This document shows, in pieces, positions 1-8,653 of a DNA stretch of 64,000 nucleotides; the first letter of the stretch is position 1; each line of letters begins with the position of its first letter. The stretch comes from Simiduia litorea. GTDB taxonomy: Bacteria > Pseudomonadota > Gammaproteobacteria > Pseudomonadales > Cellvibrionaceae. Location of the stretch: positions 930,001-994,000 of the forward strand of contig NZ_AP031497.1 in the NCBI RefSeq assembly GCF_042853465.1. The letters are read 5' to 3'. Both the position numbers and the translations under genes were made by a program. Under the pieces are notes generated by a model that did no database searches, had not been told where the DNA came from, and saw only the letters and a list, made by a program, of their open reading frames with translations.

Positions 1-458
1 GTATATTGATAGGAAATGTAGTCTTGTTCTGTATTGCCAATGGCGAGATAATCTCTGGTGTTGTTTGGCCCGCTCCAGCGCAGCTCAAAGTTAGCGCCAG
101 CGGCTACTGAGCTAGGGGCTTCAATACTGGCTTTAGCTTGTACCAATACAATCGGCGTTTTGGCCAATGTGACATAAGGAGAGTTAGGCGCTAATAACCT
201 AATTTCGTAGTTGCCTTCTACTGAAGGCGCCAATAGTGTGAGCTGTGTTTTTCCTCGCACATAAACATAACTGTTGTAGCTGCCTTGTTCTGCACCTGAT
301 TTGACGATGGTGACAAAGCTTTTATCATCCACAGGACCGGATATGGTTACGATCAGTTCAGCCCCAATCTCCGCCCTATTTACCGCTTTGATGCTGACTT
401 GGGCATAGGCTGAAAGCGTAAACAAACTCACGAACAGTAAAATGCATATCCTTAACAT
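1..458 (-). CDS. Secreted repeat-domain protein, N-terminal part (cut by window edge)
   Basis: Reading leftward from the ATG at 458, the frame stays open to base 1, giving about 152 residues, so the C-terminus lies outside the window. Residues 1-19 form a signal peptide (MLRICILLFVSLFTLSAYA). Next come two related beta-rich segments with the pattern IxAPxSVxAGxxFxLxWSGPxN and DYxxIxxxxxxxxSYxxY. That pattern is known from repeats in proteobacterial von Willebrand-A secreted proteins, where it follows the VWA domain; no VWA domain is visible here. AAAGGGAG just upstream is a good ribosome binding site. The role cannot be fixed from this fragment. Confidence 0.75.
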   Translation of the reverse strand, partial: MLRICILLFVSLFTLSAYAQVSIKAVNRAEIGAELIVTISGPVDDKSFVTIVKSGAEQGSYNSYVYVRGKTQLTLLAPSVEGNYEIRLLAPNSPYVTLAKTPIVLVQAKASIEAPSSVAAGANFELRWSGPNNTRDYLAIGNTEQDYISYQY

Positions 459-907
459 GTTATCTCCCTTTGGTTGTTAAAAGCTCTTTAACCTTGGCTA
501 GTATCTATCGCTTCGCGTCAAAAAAATAGCGGCTGCCTATTGTTTTTTTCTAATTTTTGAACCGCTTTTAGGCCATGTGATTAAATCGGGGTCAGGTAAG
601 AATAAAAAATCGGGTCTCCGTCGGGCGATGTCTTTTTATCAAACCAGGGTGGGCTTTCTCTGGGTCCTGTTTGTTTGTCCATCAAAGCAAGGTGATTCGC
701 CGCAGTCGATACCGGAACGTAAAGTAAGTTAGTGCTGCCATACTTTATTGCTACTAGACGTATGTTCATGTTCTTTTTATACCAGCCGTGGCGCAACGGA
801 GGCCACGCACTTTCCGCTTCCTAGAATGCGAATTCGCCCCTGTGGATACCGCAGGTTTATCTAAACTAGCCATTCTTCTTTTGTGACCACTGCCAATTAC
901 TGCTCTA
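459..907. other. Intergenic, no convincing gene
   Basis: The stretch separates the leftward secreted protein from the rightward methyltransferase, so promoters for both must lie here. A 71-codon leftward frame at 581-796 has no family resemblance and no ribosome binding site, and I do not call it. The bases around 586-600 (GGGGTCAGGTAAGAAT) look like the short tracts that often flank REP-type transposase remnants, but no transposase sequence accompanies them. Confidence 0.5.
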
Positions 908-1498
908 ATGGGTATTTACTTTGCCTTCCTTACCATCACCAAGAGCCTCGATGTGTCAGCAATCGAATTAGCCGTTATCACATGCGTTTTATTGGCCTGC
1001 CTATCCATTATTTGGAGCACGGTGAGGGTCGGGATATCACCTATGCCGAGTTCTAAAAAAGCGCGGCAGGCCATAATGCAGTTGGTCGAAACCGCAGGTG
1101 AAGGGCCTATTGTGGATTTGGGCAGTGGTTGGGGTAGTTTGGTGATTCGCTTGGCGCTGAAATACCCAGCTCGGCCGATTGTTGGCTATGAATTGTCGCT
1201 TTTTCCTTGGTTGGTGACGGTGTTCATGGCTAGGTGTTTACGGCTTAAAAACCTACGTGTGTATCGGCAAGATTTTCTTAAAGCCGATGTTCCCGCGGCT
1301 TCGGTTGTTGTGTGTTACTTATTCCCAGCCGGTATGGCGGCGCTTGCGGCAAAGTTGGCAGCGCAGAAAAGCCAGCCTCGCTACCTCATCAGCAATACCT
1401 TCGCGCTACCATCCCATCAGCCCGAGACAACACGGCGCTTGGACGACCTTTATCAATCGCCTATTTATGTTTACCGGTTAAATGCCACCCCTGAGTAA
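908..1498 (+). CDS. Membrane-anchored class I SAM-dependent methyltransferase
   Basis: A hydrophobic segment at about residues 18-38 anchors the protein. A Rossmann methyltransferase core follows. Motif I is IVDLGSGWGSLVI (residues 68-80), followed by an acidic end of strand 2 (GYELS) and a QDFLKAD segment that would contact the SAM adenine. The length of 196 residues fits small bacterial class I methyltransferases. The substrate is unknown. Similar membrane-anchored forms are often annotated only as class I methyltransferases. It stands alone, with a 230-base gap to the next gene. Confidence 0.75.
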   Translation: MGIYFAFLTITKSLDVSAIELAVITCVLLACLSIIWSTVRVGISPMPSSKKARQAIMQLVETAGEGPIVDLGSGWGSLVIRLALKYPARPIVGYELSLFPWLVTVFMARCLRLKNLRVYRQDFLKADVPAASVVVCYLFPAGMAALAAKLAAQKSQPRYLISNTFALPSHQPETTRRLDDLYQSPIYVYRLNATPE

Positions 1499-1655
1499 AA
1501 TCAGGCGCTTTAGGCTTGTGTCAGGTGATAGGGCTGGGTTCGCCCGGCCTGTCGTCTTAAGTGATATCTCGTCCCGAGAAGAGGGGCTAAGTTGACTTCA
1601 AAAGCGCCATTTTCGAACTTTGCCTTTTTCTTGATCCTAATACAGGTCTTTTTAG

Positions 1656-1712
1656 TACCCATATTGGGGTTTACAGTACCCAAATAAGGGTTTAAGGTTC
1701 CCAAATTGGGTC
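1656..1712 (+). promoter_or_regulatory. Three phased palindromic operators
   Basis: Three near-identical sites start at 1656, 1677 and 1698, exactly 21 bases apart: TACCCATATTGGGGT, TACCCAAATAAGGGT and TTCCCAAATTGGGTC. Each is an inverted repeat CCC-(AT-rich 5-6)-GGG. The 21-base period (two helical turns) places all three on one DNA face. They end 18 bases before the ATG at 1730, so a bound protein would block transcription or translation initiation. The winged-helix part of the adjacent protein is the obvious candidate for autoregulation (inference). Confidence 0.75.
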
Positions 1713-1729
1713 TTATATGGGAGGGTAGA

Positions 1730-2302
1730 ATGGGTGCGGGTATTGGCAGTGCTTTGTTTACCAAGGCGCAGCAGAAGGTGTTGGCGCTGCTCTTTGGCCA
1801 GCCAGACAAAAGCTTCTATTTGAATGAGGTGATCCGCTTGGCCGGTATGGGCAAGGGGGTGATCAACCGCGAGCTTACTAAATTGGTGGCGGCGGGGCTG
1901 TTGGTAGTGAGCAAGCGGGGCAACCAGAATCACTACCAAGCTAACAAGGCTGCGCCAATCTTCAATGAGCTGGTGGCCATCGTAAAAAAAACCTTTGGTG
2001 CGCGCAGTGTGCTGCAACAAGCGTTGGCCAGTGTTTTGCCGACGCTTGAGCGCGGGTTTATATATGGCTCGGTGGCAAAAGGAGAGGATCATGCTGGCAG
2101 CGATATTGATGTGATGCTGGTGGGTGAGGATTTAAGTTACAGTGATATCATGGCGTTGCTTGATGCTGCAGAAATTCAATTACAACGAACCGTGAATCCT
2201 ACAATCTATACACCACAGGAATTTGACCAGCGCTTGCGGGATGGGCAAAATTTTTTAACCCAAGTGATGGCACAAGCGAAGATTAATTTATTAGATGAGT
2301 AA
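1730..2302 (+). CDS. Winged-helix/MNT-type nucleotidyltransferase fusion, candidate antitoxin
   Basis: The start is placed at 1730 rather than 1706 because GGGAGGG lies five bases upstream. Residues 1-80 form a winged-helix DNA-binding domain (segment FYLNEVIRLAGMGKGVINRE). Residues 105-185 carry the minimal nucleotidyltransferase motif GSVAKGEDHAGSDIDV, in which GS and the D-I-D pair bind nucleotide and metal. MNT proteins next to HEPN proteins are known antitoxins that AMPylate their HEPN partner (type VII toxin-antitoxin). The fused HTH and the three operators upstream suggest it also represses its own transcription. It could instead be a stand-alone regulator. Confidence 0.78.
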   Translation: MGAGIGSALFTKAQQKVLALLFGQPDKSFYLNEVIRLAGMGKGVINRELTKLVAAGLLVVSKRGNQNHYQANKAAPIFNELVAIVKKTFGARSVLQQALASVLPTLERGFIYGSVAKGEDHAGSDIDVMLVGEDLSYSDIMALLDAAEIQLQRTVNPTIYTPQEFDQRLRDGQNFLTQVMAQAKINLLDE

Positions 2303-2340
2303 GCCCCGCTGCGGCTATTCACCTCAGGCTAGGAAGCCGC

Positions 2341-2760
2341 ATGAAAGAACTGGATAACCTTGTCAAAATACAAAAATTAAAATGCGAGCCAGCCGATGCA
2401 AACGAGTTTGCCGGTATGCTACGCGCCGCTGAAACCAAATTAGCCGATGCCTTAATTAAGGGGCTTAGCGAAGACAGTCAATTTTCGCTCGCCTATGGTG
2501 CTGCCCATGCGTTGTCTTTAGCAGCGTTGCGCTGGCATGGCTATCGCTCAGATAACCGTTATTTAGTGTTTCAATGTTTAGAGCACACCTTGGCATTAGA
2601 CCGAGCCAAGTGGCGCGTGTTAGATAAATGTCACCACGCGCGAAACTTGGCGGAGTATGAAGGGCACCTGGAAATAAACCCGCGGTTGCTTAAAGAGCTG
2701 ATTAGCATCAGCCACCAGATTTTGGTGTTGGTTAAAGCGCTCAAGCCAATAAATTCCTAG
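2341..2760 (+). CDS. HEPN-like protein, candidate toxin partner of the nucleotidyltransferase
   Basis: The protein has 139 residues, predicted all-helical, and starts 38 bases after the nucleotidyltransferase gene. Residues 101-106 read RNLAEY, a variant of the HEPN RNase motif R-x4-H in which tyrosine replaces histidine. In HepT toxins a tyrosine near this motif is the AMPylation target. The size, helical character and position next to an MNT protein fit a HEPN partner. Without the histidine, RNase activity is uncertain; it may be an inactive or altered member. The RBS is weak, so translation may be coupled to the upstream gene. Confidence 0.6.
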   Translation: MKELDNLVKIQKLKCEPADANEFAGMLRAAETKLADALIKGLSEDSQFSLAYGAAHALSLAALRWHGYRSDNRYLVFQCLEHTLALDRAKWRVLDKCHHARNLAEYEGHLEINPRLLKELISISHQILVLVKALKPINS

Positions 2761-2991
2761 TGATTCATCGCAGAATTACCTGTCAGCGGAATGTGTTACT
2801 GAGACCGGCGCTGCCGGATTTATCTCATCACATTAAGGTCGTGAATAGGCCACCGGCTATTAACCGGCTTGATCATCTGCGTTTAGCAGTGCTTGGCCTC
2901 AACAGGCGTTTTAATAGCGCAAAGCCGTCTTAATTATTCAAGCCTTGCCGCCGAAAGCCTTTCAGGTCGATTAATTCGATAGAGGCGTTTG

Positions 2992-4047
2992 ATGGCTATT
3001 CAATGTAACCAATACCACGCCGCCAGCGCGCATCATTTTCGGCGGACTGAGGTGCTGCGGGTGGATGGGCGCGACTATTCGCGGCAGGCGTTGCGGGAGA
3101 AAATCGAAGGCGCGGCTGACGCTGTGCCCACACCGGACACCAAGGTGGCGGGCGTAGCGGCTGTTGATCGGCCGACGGGTGAATTACACGGTATCGACGC
3201 CACTACTCGGTTGCGCGCTTTGGTGTTATCAGCCTTCACGGGTAGGCCAGTGACTTTGGCAGGCGAGGCAAGGGTGGCGGACGCCGAAGCACAGCCAGGT
3301 GAGGCATTTGGACGCGAGCAGAGGCTTGTTCAGGGCGCAGCTCCCACGGGCGTTGCTAACGATGCCATAGGCGAGCCGGTGCAGCGCAGTTTAGTGGCGC
3401 TCAATGTCGATAGGGCTGTGCTGGTTATCGACGAGCGAGAAGCGTCTTTGGTGGCCTTTTCAATCGATCTAACCTTGGACGGTAATCGCGTTGCCGGAGC
3501 GCTGCGGGTGCAGCAAAGCCGTACACAGCATATAGAGGTTAGCGCCAGCGCCGCCAGCATTGAAAAGTTTTTAGATCCATTGGTATTGAATTTCAATGGG
3601 CCATTGGCCTTGGCTGAGGGTAGCGTTCAGTTTGATTTGGATGGCGATGGCCACATGGACCTTTTGCCCAACCTTGTTTCCGATAGTTATTTGTTGGCCT
3701 GGGATAAAAATGCCAATGGTCACATTGATGATGGCGCCGAAGTGGTGGGCGCGCTCAGCGGCAATGGTTACGCCGACTTGCGCGCACTGGACGACAATGG
3801 CGATGGTTTTTTAAGTGCAGCGGATGCCGGCTTTCAGCAACTGCGGCTGTGGCGGCCTAGTGCACAGGGCATAGGGCTGGCACTAGACGCTCGGGCGGTA
3901 CAGGCGATTTTTATAGGCAGTATTGATAGCCCGTTTACCTTGCAGGCCGAGCGTGGCGGTGCGGTATTGGGGCGGGTGCGGCAGAGTAGTTTTTTTGTCG
4001 CGGATAACCGTGTACAGCTAAGTCAGCAGGTGGATTTTCGGGTCTAG
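2992..4047 (+). CDS. Unrecognised protein with three EF-hand-like calcium loops
   Basis: The protein has 351 residues and no signal peptide. Residues 1-190 resemble no family I know. After VLNFNGP (about residue 200) come three DxDxDG-type loops in a row: DLDGDGHMD, DKNANGHIDD and DDNGDGFLSAAD. These match dockerin/EF-hand calcium loops as found in proteobacterial proteins of the type FDLDxDG...LAWDKNxNGxID. The role is unknown. The pattern is seen in large secreted adhesins, but here it sits in a short protein. AGAGGCG precedes the ATG, and an adjoining TTG at 2989 is an alternative start. Confidence 0.65.
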   Translation: MAIQCNQYHAASAHHFRRTEVLRVDGRDYSRQALREKIEGAADAVPTPDTKVAGVAAVDRPTGELHGIDATTRLRALVLSAFTGRPVTLAGEARVADAEAQPGEAFGREQRLVQGAAPTGVANDAIGEPVQRSLVALNVDRAVLVIDEREASLVAFSIDLTLDGNRVAGALRVQQSRTQHIEVSASAASIEKFLDPLVLNFNGPLALAEGSVQFDLDGDGHMDLLPNLVSDSYLLAWDKNANGHIDDGAEVVGALSGNGYADLRALDDNGDGFLSAADAGFQQLRLWRPSAQGIGLALDARAVQAIFIGSIDSPFTLQAERGGAVLGRVRQSSFFVADNRVQLSQQVDFRV

Positions 4048-4234
4048 GAATATCACCATCCTAGCGCTGCGTCGCAAACGCTATCTGCATGTATTCATTC
4101 GATTATAAGCTGGCTTGTTTATCAGACGTGGCTGGGCAGTCAACACCCGTTTACGTTACGTATTTGCTTTCGACGCCATTATTGTTACCCTCGTGGCGGT
4201 TTTACCGTGTCATACAATAATAATGAGTAGGGTT

Positions 4235-5464
4235 ATGGGGCGATTCAGTATTTTCAAAAAAATCAGTGCCGTGGCCGTGCTGTTCCTTGCGTTAATGGCA
4301 GGTTTGTTTTCAACGGAAATTCGACAGCTGTACCATACCATTCACCTGTTTGATGCCGACGTTATTGTCTATAACTTTTCGCATATGCGAGATATTGCGC
4401 CCAACTACGTTATTTCCCGCCAAGGCCCGGTTAATGTCTTGGCCAAACAAGCGCAGCCGCTACCTGAGACGTTTTTGTATAAAGGTGAGCTGCGAACATT
4501 CAGCGATTTTTTAACGGATTCAAGCACCACCGCGCTGGTGGTGGTGCACGGCAATACATTAACCCATGAAAGCTATTACCAAGGCACTGAAGCTCTGGAC
4601 TATCGAATTTCTTGGTCTATGGCCAAGAGCTTTTTAAGCGCCATTTTTGGTGTTGCTGTGGCGGAGGGCAAAATTAAGGATTTACATGCACCGGTAACCG
4701 ATTATGTACCAAGCCTAAAGGGTAGCGGTTACGACGGCGTAAGTATTAAAAATGTTTTGCAGATGTCCAGTGGCGTGTATTTCAATGAAGACTACAGTGA
4801 TTTCAATAGCGACATCAATCGCTTTGGCCGCGTTATGGCCTTGGGTGGCAGCTTCGATACGTTTGCGGAATCGTTAACATCGGCGCGCGAGCAAGGTCGC
4901 TTCATGCACTATGTGAGTATTGATACCCATGTGATTGGCATGGTGCTAAGAGCGGCCACAGGGCAATCAATTGTTGAATATTTTAATGAGAAATTATGGT
5001 CAAAACTGGGCACCGAACAAGACGCCATTTATCTCACCGATAGCGTGGGCGAGCCAATGGTGTTGGGTGGTTTAAATTTAATTAGCCGCGACTATGCGCG
5101 TTTTGGCATGCTTTACCGCGATAGGGGAGCGCTTAATGGCGAGCAGATTATTCCCGCCGAATGGATCGAGCAAAGCATCACACCCGACGCACCTCATTTG
5201 ATGCCGGGTAGGCGCGCCAATGCCGATACGAACTTTGGTTATGGCTATCAGTGGTGGTTGCCAGAAAACCCCGATCAAGAATTTTTAGCCATTGGTATTT
5301 ATGGACAGTATATCTATATCGATCGCAAACATGATGTGGTGATCGTGAAAAACAGTGCCGACCGCAACTTCATGGCCAATGATTACGAAAATAAAGATAT
5401 TGCCGTGGCTGCGTTTCGCGCGATTGCGCTGTCGCTAAGCGCAGATAACATGTCCGCTAACTAA
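4235..5464 (+). CDS. Serine hydrolase of the class C beta-lactamase (CubicO) family
   Basis: The start at 4235 has AGTAGGG upstream; in-frame starts at 4223 and 4115 would add 4 or 40 residues. An N-terminal hydrophobic segment (about residues 10-26) anchors or exports the protein. The catalytic SxxK motif is SMAK (S128, K131, numbered from 4235). The segment FNEDYSDFNSD is the probable counterpart of the Tyr-x-Asn region. The length of about 410 residues is usual for the family. Members are esterases, DD-peptidases or lactamases, and the substrate cannot be told from sequence. It is a single gene facing the HxlR regulator. Confidence 0.82.
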   Translation: MGRFSIFKKISAVAVLFLALMAGLFSTEIRQLYHTIHLFDADVIVYNFSHMRDIAPNYVISRQGPVNVLAKQAQPLPETFLYKGELRTFSDFLTDSSTTALVVVHGNTLTHESYYQGTEALDYRISWSMAKSFLSAIFGVAVAEGKIKDLHAPVTDYVPSLKGSGYDGVSIKNVLQMSSGVYFNEDYSDFNSDINRFGRVMALGGSFDTFAESLTSAREQGRFMHYVSIDTHVIGMVLRAATGQSIVEYFNEKLWSKLGTEQDAIYLTDSVGEPMVLGGLNLISRDYARFGMLYRDRGALNGEQIIPAEWIEQSITPDAPHLMPGRRANADTNFGYGYQWWLPENPDQEFLAIGIYGQYIYIDRKHDVVIVKNSADRNFMANDYENKDIAVAAFRAIALSLSADNMSAN

Positions 5465-5485
5465 GCGATAGGCGCTTGGTGGTGT

Positions 5486-6172
5486 TTAGGCGGTTTTCTG
5501 TTTTGGCGCGAAGTCACTTCTTACCATCCATTGGTTTATGCTCGCGGCTAGGATGTGGTCGCCAAGTAGAATGATTTTTTGGTGTTTTAATTCATCGGTC
5601 AATTCAGATAAGCCAATCCATACCGAGGTTAGTGCTTTGAGTTCGGCTTTGACATAGAGGTCAACATCGAAGCCTGGGTCTTTAGTGCACAAATCGACGG
5701 TGCAGCCAGGTTTGTATATTAGCCAAAAGTTGCGTTTGTCTTTTCCTAGCTCTGTAAATACAAATTGAATGACTTTTTTTGCAGTGGCGAATGGTGATAG
5801 GTCGACCTTTCGACGCACATTCCACATGAGTAATTTGGCATCTAGCTTTTCCAGCGTTATTTCTGCATCGATATTGCGATGCGCCCATTTACCCAATGCG
5901 AACACAATGGGCCCTAATTCGTTGCCTATCTCCGTTATTTTGTAGTCTATATTGCCGTCCTGCTCTGCGCGGGTAATTAGCCCTAAATCTTCCATGCCTT
6001 TGAGTCGCTTTGATAGTAGCGACGGCGACATGCTGGGCACGCCGCGCTTTATTTCATTAAAGCGGCTAGAGCCCGACCACATTTCGCAAAGAATGAGTAA
6101 GGTCCAACGCGGCTCTAACACTTCACAGGCTTTGGCTATGGGGCAGAATTGATTATAGCTATGCATTGACAT
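5486..6172 (-). CDS. HxlR-family transcriptional regulator with C-terminal SCP2-like domain
   Basis: Residues 1-100 form an HxlR winged helix. CPIAKACEVLEPRWTLLILC is the characteristic opening, with a cysteine at position 10 that in relatives senses electrophiles or redox stress, followed by RFNEIKRGVPSMSPSLLSKR as the recognition region. Residues 115-225 resemble a sterol-carrier (SCP2) module, a known C-terminal partner in long HxlR proteins. It is divergent from the small tautomerase gene at 6345 and probably controls it; the shared spacer 6173-6344 would hold the operator. Confidence 0.85.
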   Translation of the reverse strand: MSMHSYNQFCPIAKACEVLEPRWTLLILCEMWSGSSRFNEIKRGVPSMSPSLLSKRLKGMEDLGLITRAEQDGNIDYKITEIGNELGPIVFALGKWAHRNIDAEITLEKLDAKLLMWNVRRKVDLSPFATAKKVIQFVFTELGKDKRNFWLIYKPGCTVDLCTKDPGFDVDLYVKAELKALTSVWIGLSELTDELKHQKIILLGDHILAASINQWMVRSDFAPKQKTA

Positions 6173-6344
6173 TCCCTTTTCATATAAGTGGCGTCAAGTG
6201 TTGAACCAGTATAGGGCGCGGGCTGAGTTGCGACTAGTACAGAAAGAGTACCGCACTCGGTTCAGTTTCTACACTGGTCAGTTTGTCTTACTGCGGTCAA
6301 TATCGAGCTTCGATAATTCACTAGGTCATATCAAGGAGAACAAG

Positions 6345-6560
6345 ATGCCACTGGTAAATATTGATGTCATTGAAGGCGTTTTTACCGCTCAGCAAAAGCA
6401 AGACATGATTCGCAAGGTCACCGATACCATGGTCGCCATAGAAGGTGAAAATTTGCGAGGTGTGACTTGGGTAAAAATTAATGAAGTTAAAACCGGCGAT
6501 TGGGGGATAGGCGGGAAATCCTTATCCGCTGGCGATGTAAAGGCAATGGCTAGCGGTTAA
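6345..6560 (+). CDS. Tautomerase family protein (4-oxalocrotonate tautomerase-like)
   Basis: The start at 6345 follows AAGGAGA with good spacing. The upstream in-frame extension to 6198 is discarded because the catalytic residue of the family is the proline exposed after Met removal, and here the protein begins MPLVNIDVIEG. The length of 71 residues is usual for a subunit of the hexameric tautomerases. Such enzymes interconvert keto and enol forms of small oxo-acids. The physiological substrate is unknown. Head-to-head pairing with an HxlR regulator suggests induction by a reactive small molecule. Confidence 0.85.
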   Translation: MPLVNIDVIEGVFTAQQKQDMIRKVTDTMVAIEGENLRGVTWVKINEVKTGDWGIGGKSLSAGDVKAMASG

Positions 6561-6832
6561 TCGCTGCCCTGCCATGGTGGGCCACTGTTTTTGACGGTGT
6601 AGACTAGCGTAACCTTGGTAAAAAGGGCCAACGCTAAGATTAGACACCTGTGGCCGCGCCAAGCGTTTTCTCTTTAGACGTGCGTTTTTTGCACCTGTGC
6701 TGGTGTGGTTGTTTGGCGACTTCTCGAGGTGCATTTTATTTAGATGATATCTAACGATTTCGTCATCGGTGTCGAATTCAGGTAGACTCTGGGCGTTTTT
6801 ACCATATACCTCCGGAGCGTTAGAGCACTACA

Positions 6833-7177
6833 ATGACAGCACAACAATTTCCCCTTACGCCGCAATTAAGTGTCCTATCGGAGGCGCTAACGGACGCACA
6901 TGCCCGCATTCAAAAAGATTTTATCAGTATTAATCCGGTGGTGGGTATTAACCGGCAGATGCGCGCGAGTGGTATTGCGGCCGATGTCATTACTATCGAA
7001 TGCTTGGTAACGAATAAGCGCATCTTAGTCATCTTGCAAGATGCGACGCCGAATGAAGCCAGTTATCAGTTTGGCATGCGCGATAAAGACCCTGAGCCAG
7101 AGTATAAAAAAATGGCGCTTGCCGATCTTACCACTGAGCAGCTTTATCAATGGGTTCGGGATTATTTTCAAGCGTAA
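6833..7177 (+). CDS. Conserved-looking small protein of unknown function
   Basis: The protein has 114 residues, is soluble, and has no signal peptide. Its central part (ADVITIECLVTNKRILVILQD) alternates hydrophobic residues like beta strands. It is followed by a charged loop and a helix ending in LTTEQLYQWVRDYFQA. I do not recognise the family. CTCCGGAGCG lies about 17 bases before the ATG and is only a fair ribosome binding site. There are gaps of more than 270 bases on both sides, so it is monocistronic. Codon use matches its neighbours. Confidence 0.6.
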   Translation: MTAQQFPLTPQLSVLSEALTDAHARIQKDFISINPVVGINRQMRASGIAADVITIECLVTNKRILVILQDATPNEASYQFGMRDKDPEPEYKKMALADLTTEQLYQWVRDYFQA

Positions 7178-7470
7178 TTTGCGCTTGATGTAGGTTTACG
7201 TCGTTATCAATATAATTTGGTGATTCTGCTTTTATGTCTATTCAGTAACCCCTGATGTTGACCTCTTTATTGGCGTTTTTTATTTTTTACTGAGTATTCA
7301 GCGCCTAGTCAGTTTGGCTGGGAAGTGTGCGCCTGCGCTAGGGTCAATTTTAACTTGAGTTAGCTAACAGCCTACTGGTCAGCTGCGCGCCACTAAGCTA
7401 GATTATTGCTCTAGCGTTCTGTGTCTTGGGCGGAGCAAGTTATAACTGTTGTTATAAGAGGGATAATGCT

Positions 7471-8649
7471 ATGGCAAAAAAAGTATTGCTTGGCACCCGC
7501 AAGGGTTGCGTCATTATTGATAAAACCGATACAGGTTGGCGGCCGCGCGCCATTGAGCACGCCGGCATTCCAGTCTGCTTTGCCACCCAAGACCCACGCG
7601 ATGGCACGCTGTGGGCGTCATTGGATCACGGTCACTGGGGACCAAAACTTTCTCGCTCGAAAGATGATGGCGTTAGTTGGGAAGACATTTCCAGCTTAAA
7701 GTACCCCTCGGGTGCGCGTTACATTACCAAGGTTTTACCCACGCCGGATGCCGAAGAGTCCACGGGTGCGCCTGAGTATTCGCAAGCGACTGTGTATAAA
7801 ATTTGGCACTTGGCCTTTGGTCACGACACTCAACCCGGCCGCCTGTATGCAGGTACCATTCCCGGCGGGCTATTTGTCTCCGACGATGGCGGAACTAGCT
7901 GGGCGCTGAATCGCCCCTTGTGGGATCACTCTAGTCGCGGCGGCGATTTATTTGCCGGCGATGCGACCAGCGAAAATACGTGGAGTGGCACCCCCGCGAG
8001 TATTGACTACGGGGTGTTTGAGCCGGGTATTCACTCCATAATTGTGAACCCGCAGAATGCCAATCACCTTTACGTGGCCGTGTCCTCGGCCGGCGTGCTT
8101 GAGTCTTTCGATGGCGGTGAAACTTGGGCTCCGCGCAATCGGGGCATGCTGATGGAGTATCTACCTGACCCAGAAGCGGAGTGGGGCCACGACCCGCATT
8201 ATGTGACCGCCTGTGCGAGTGCCCCCAAGCATTTGTGGCAACAAAACCACTGCGGCGTGTTTTACAGCGACAATGGCGGCGTGCAGTGGCGCAAAGTCAG
8301 TAAGCCAGAGCTGGGTGTGCATTTCGGTTTTCCCATTGCCGTTGATGCCAAGGACGGAAAAACCGCATGGGTAGTTCCTGCGCGTAGCGATGCCGAGCGC
8401 ATGGCCCTTGGCGGCGGTGTGTGCGTGGCGAGAACCAGCGATGGCGGCGCCCATTGGACGGTGTTGACGGCTGGGCTACCGCAGCACAACGCCTACGATA
8501 TTGTGCTGCGCCACGCTTTGGATGTGTCGGGTGATACGCTGTGTTTCGGTAGCAGCACTGGTAATGTGTATTTGTCGGAAGATCGAGGCGACACTTGGCA
8601 ATGTTTGGGCAACAACTTTCCGCCGGTTTACTCCGTGCGCTTTGGGTAG
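7471..8649 (+). CDS. Asp-box (BNR/sialidase-like) beta-propeller protein
   Basis: The start at 7471 (MAKKVLLGTRKG) has GAGGG upstream. The 392 residues contain several Asp-box turns of type S-x-D-x-G-x-T-W: SKDDGVSWED, SDDGGTSWAL, SFDGGETWAP, SDNGGVQWRK, TSDGGAHWTV and SEDRGDTWQC. These define a six-bladed propeller as in sialidases and VPS10/YCF48-like proteins. There is no signal peptide, so it is probably cytoplasmic. No sialidase catalytic residues are evident. The stop is four bases before a MoaD-like gene, so the two are co-transcribed and probably functionally linked. Confidence 0.82.
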   Translation: MAKKVLLGTRKGCVIIDKTDTGWRPRAIEHAGIPVCFATQDPRDGTLWASLDHGHWGPKLSRSKDDGVSWEDISSLKYPSGARYITKVLPTPDAEESTGAPEYSQATVYKIWHLAFGHDTQPGRLYAGTIPGGLFVSDDGGTSWALNRPLWDHSSRGGDLFAGDATSENTWSGTPASIDYGVFEPGIHSIIVNPQNANHLYVAVSSAGVLESFDGGETWAPRNRGMLMEYLPDPEAEWGHDPHYVTACASAPKHLWQQNHCGVFYSDNGGVQWRKVSKPELGVHFGFPIAVDAKDGKTAWVVPARSDAERMALGGGVCVARTSDGGAHWTVLTAGLPQHNAYDIVLRHALDVSGDTLCFGSSTGNVYLSEDRGDTWQCLGNNFPPVYSVRFG

Positions 8650-8653
8650 TGGC

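Noticed and set aside
581..796. 71-codon leftward frame in the first spacer
   Set aside because: No ribosome binding site, no family resemblance, and low-complexity composition; not enough to call a gene or a transposase remnant.
1510..2092. Leftward frames across the operator repeats and nucleotidyltransferase gene
   Set aside because: Shadow frames; the repeated NLGT/YLGT words in translation only reflect the DNA palindromes.
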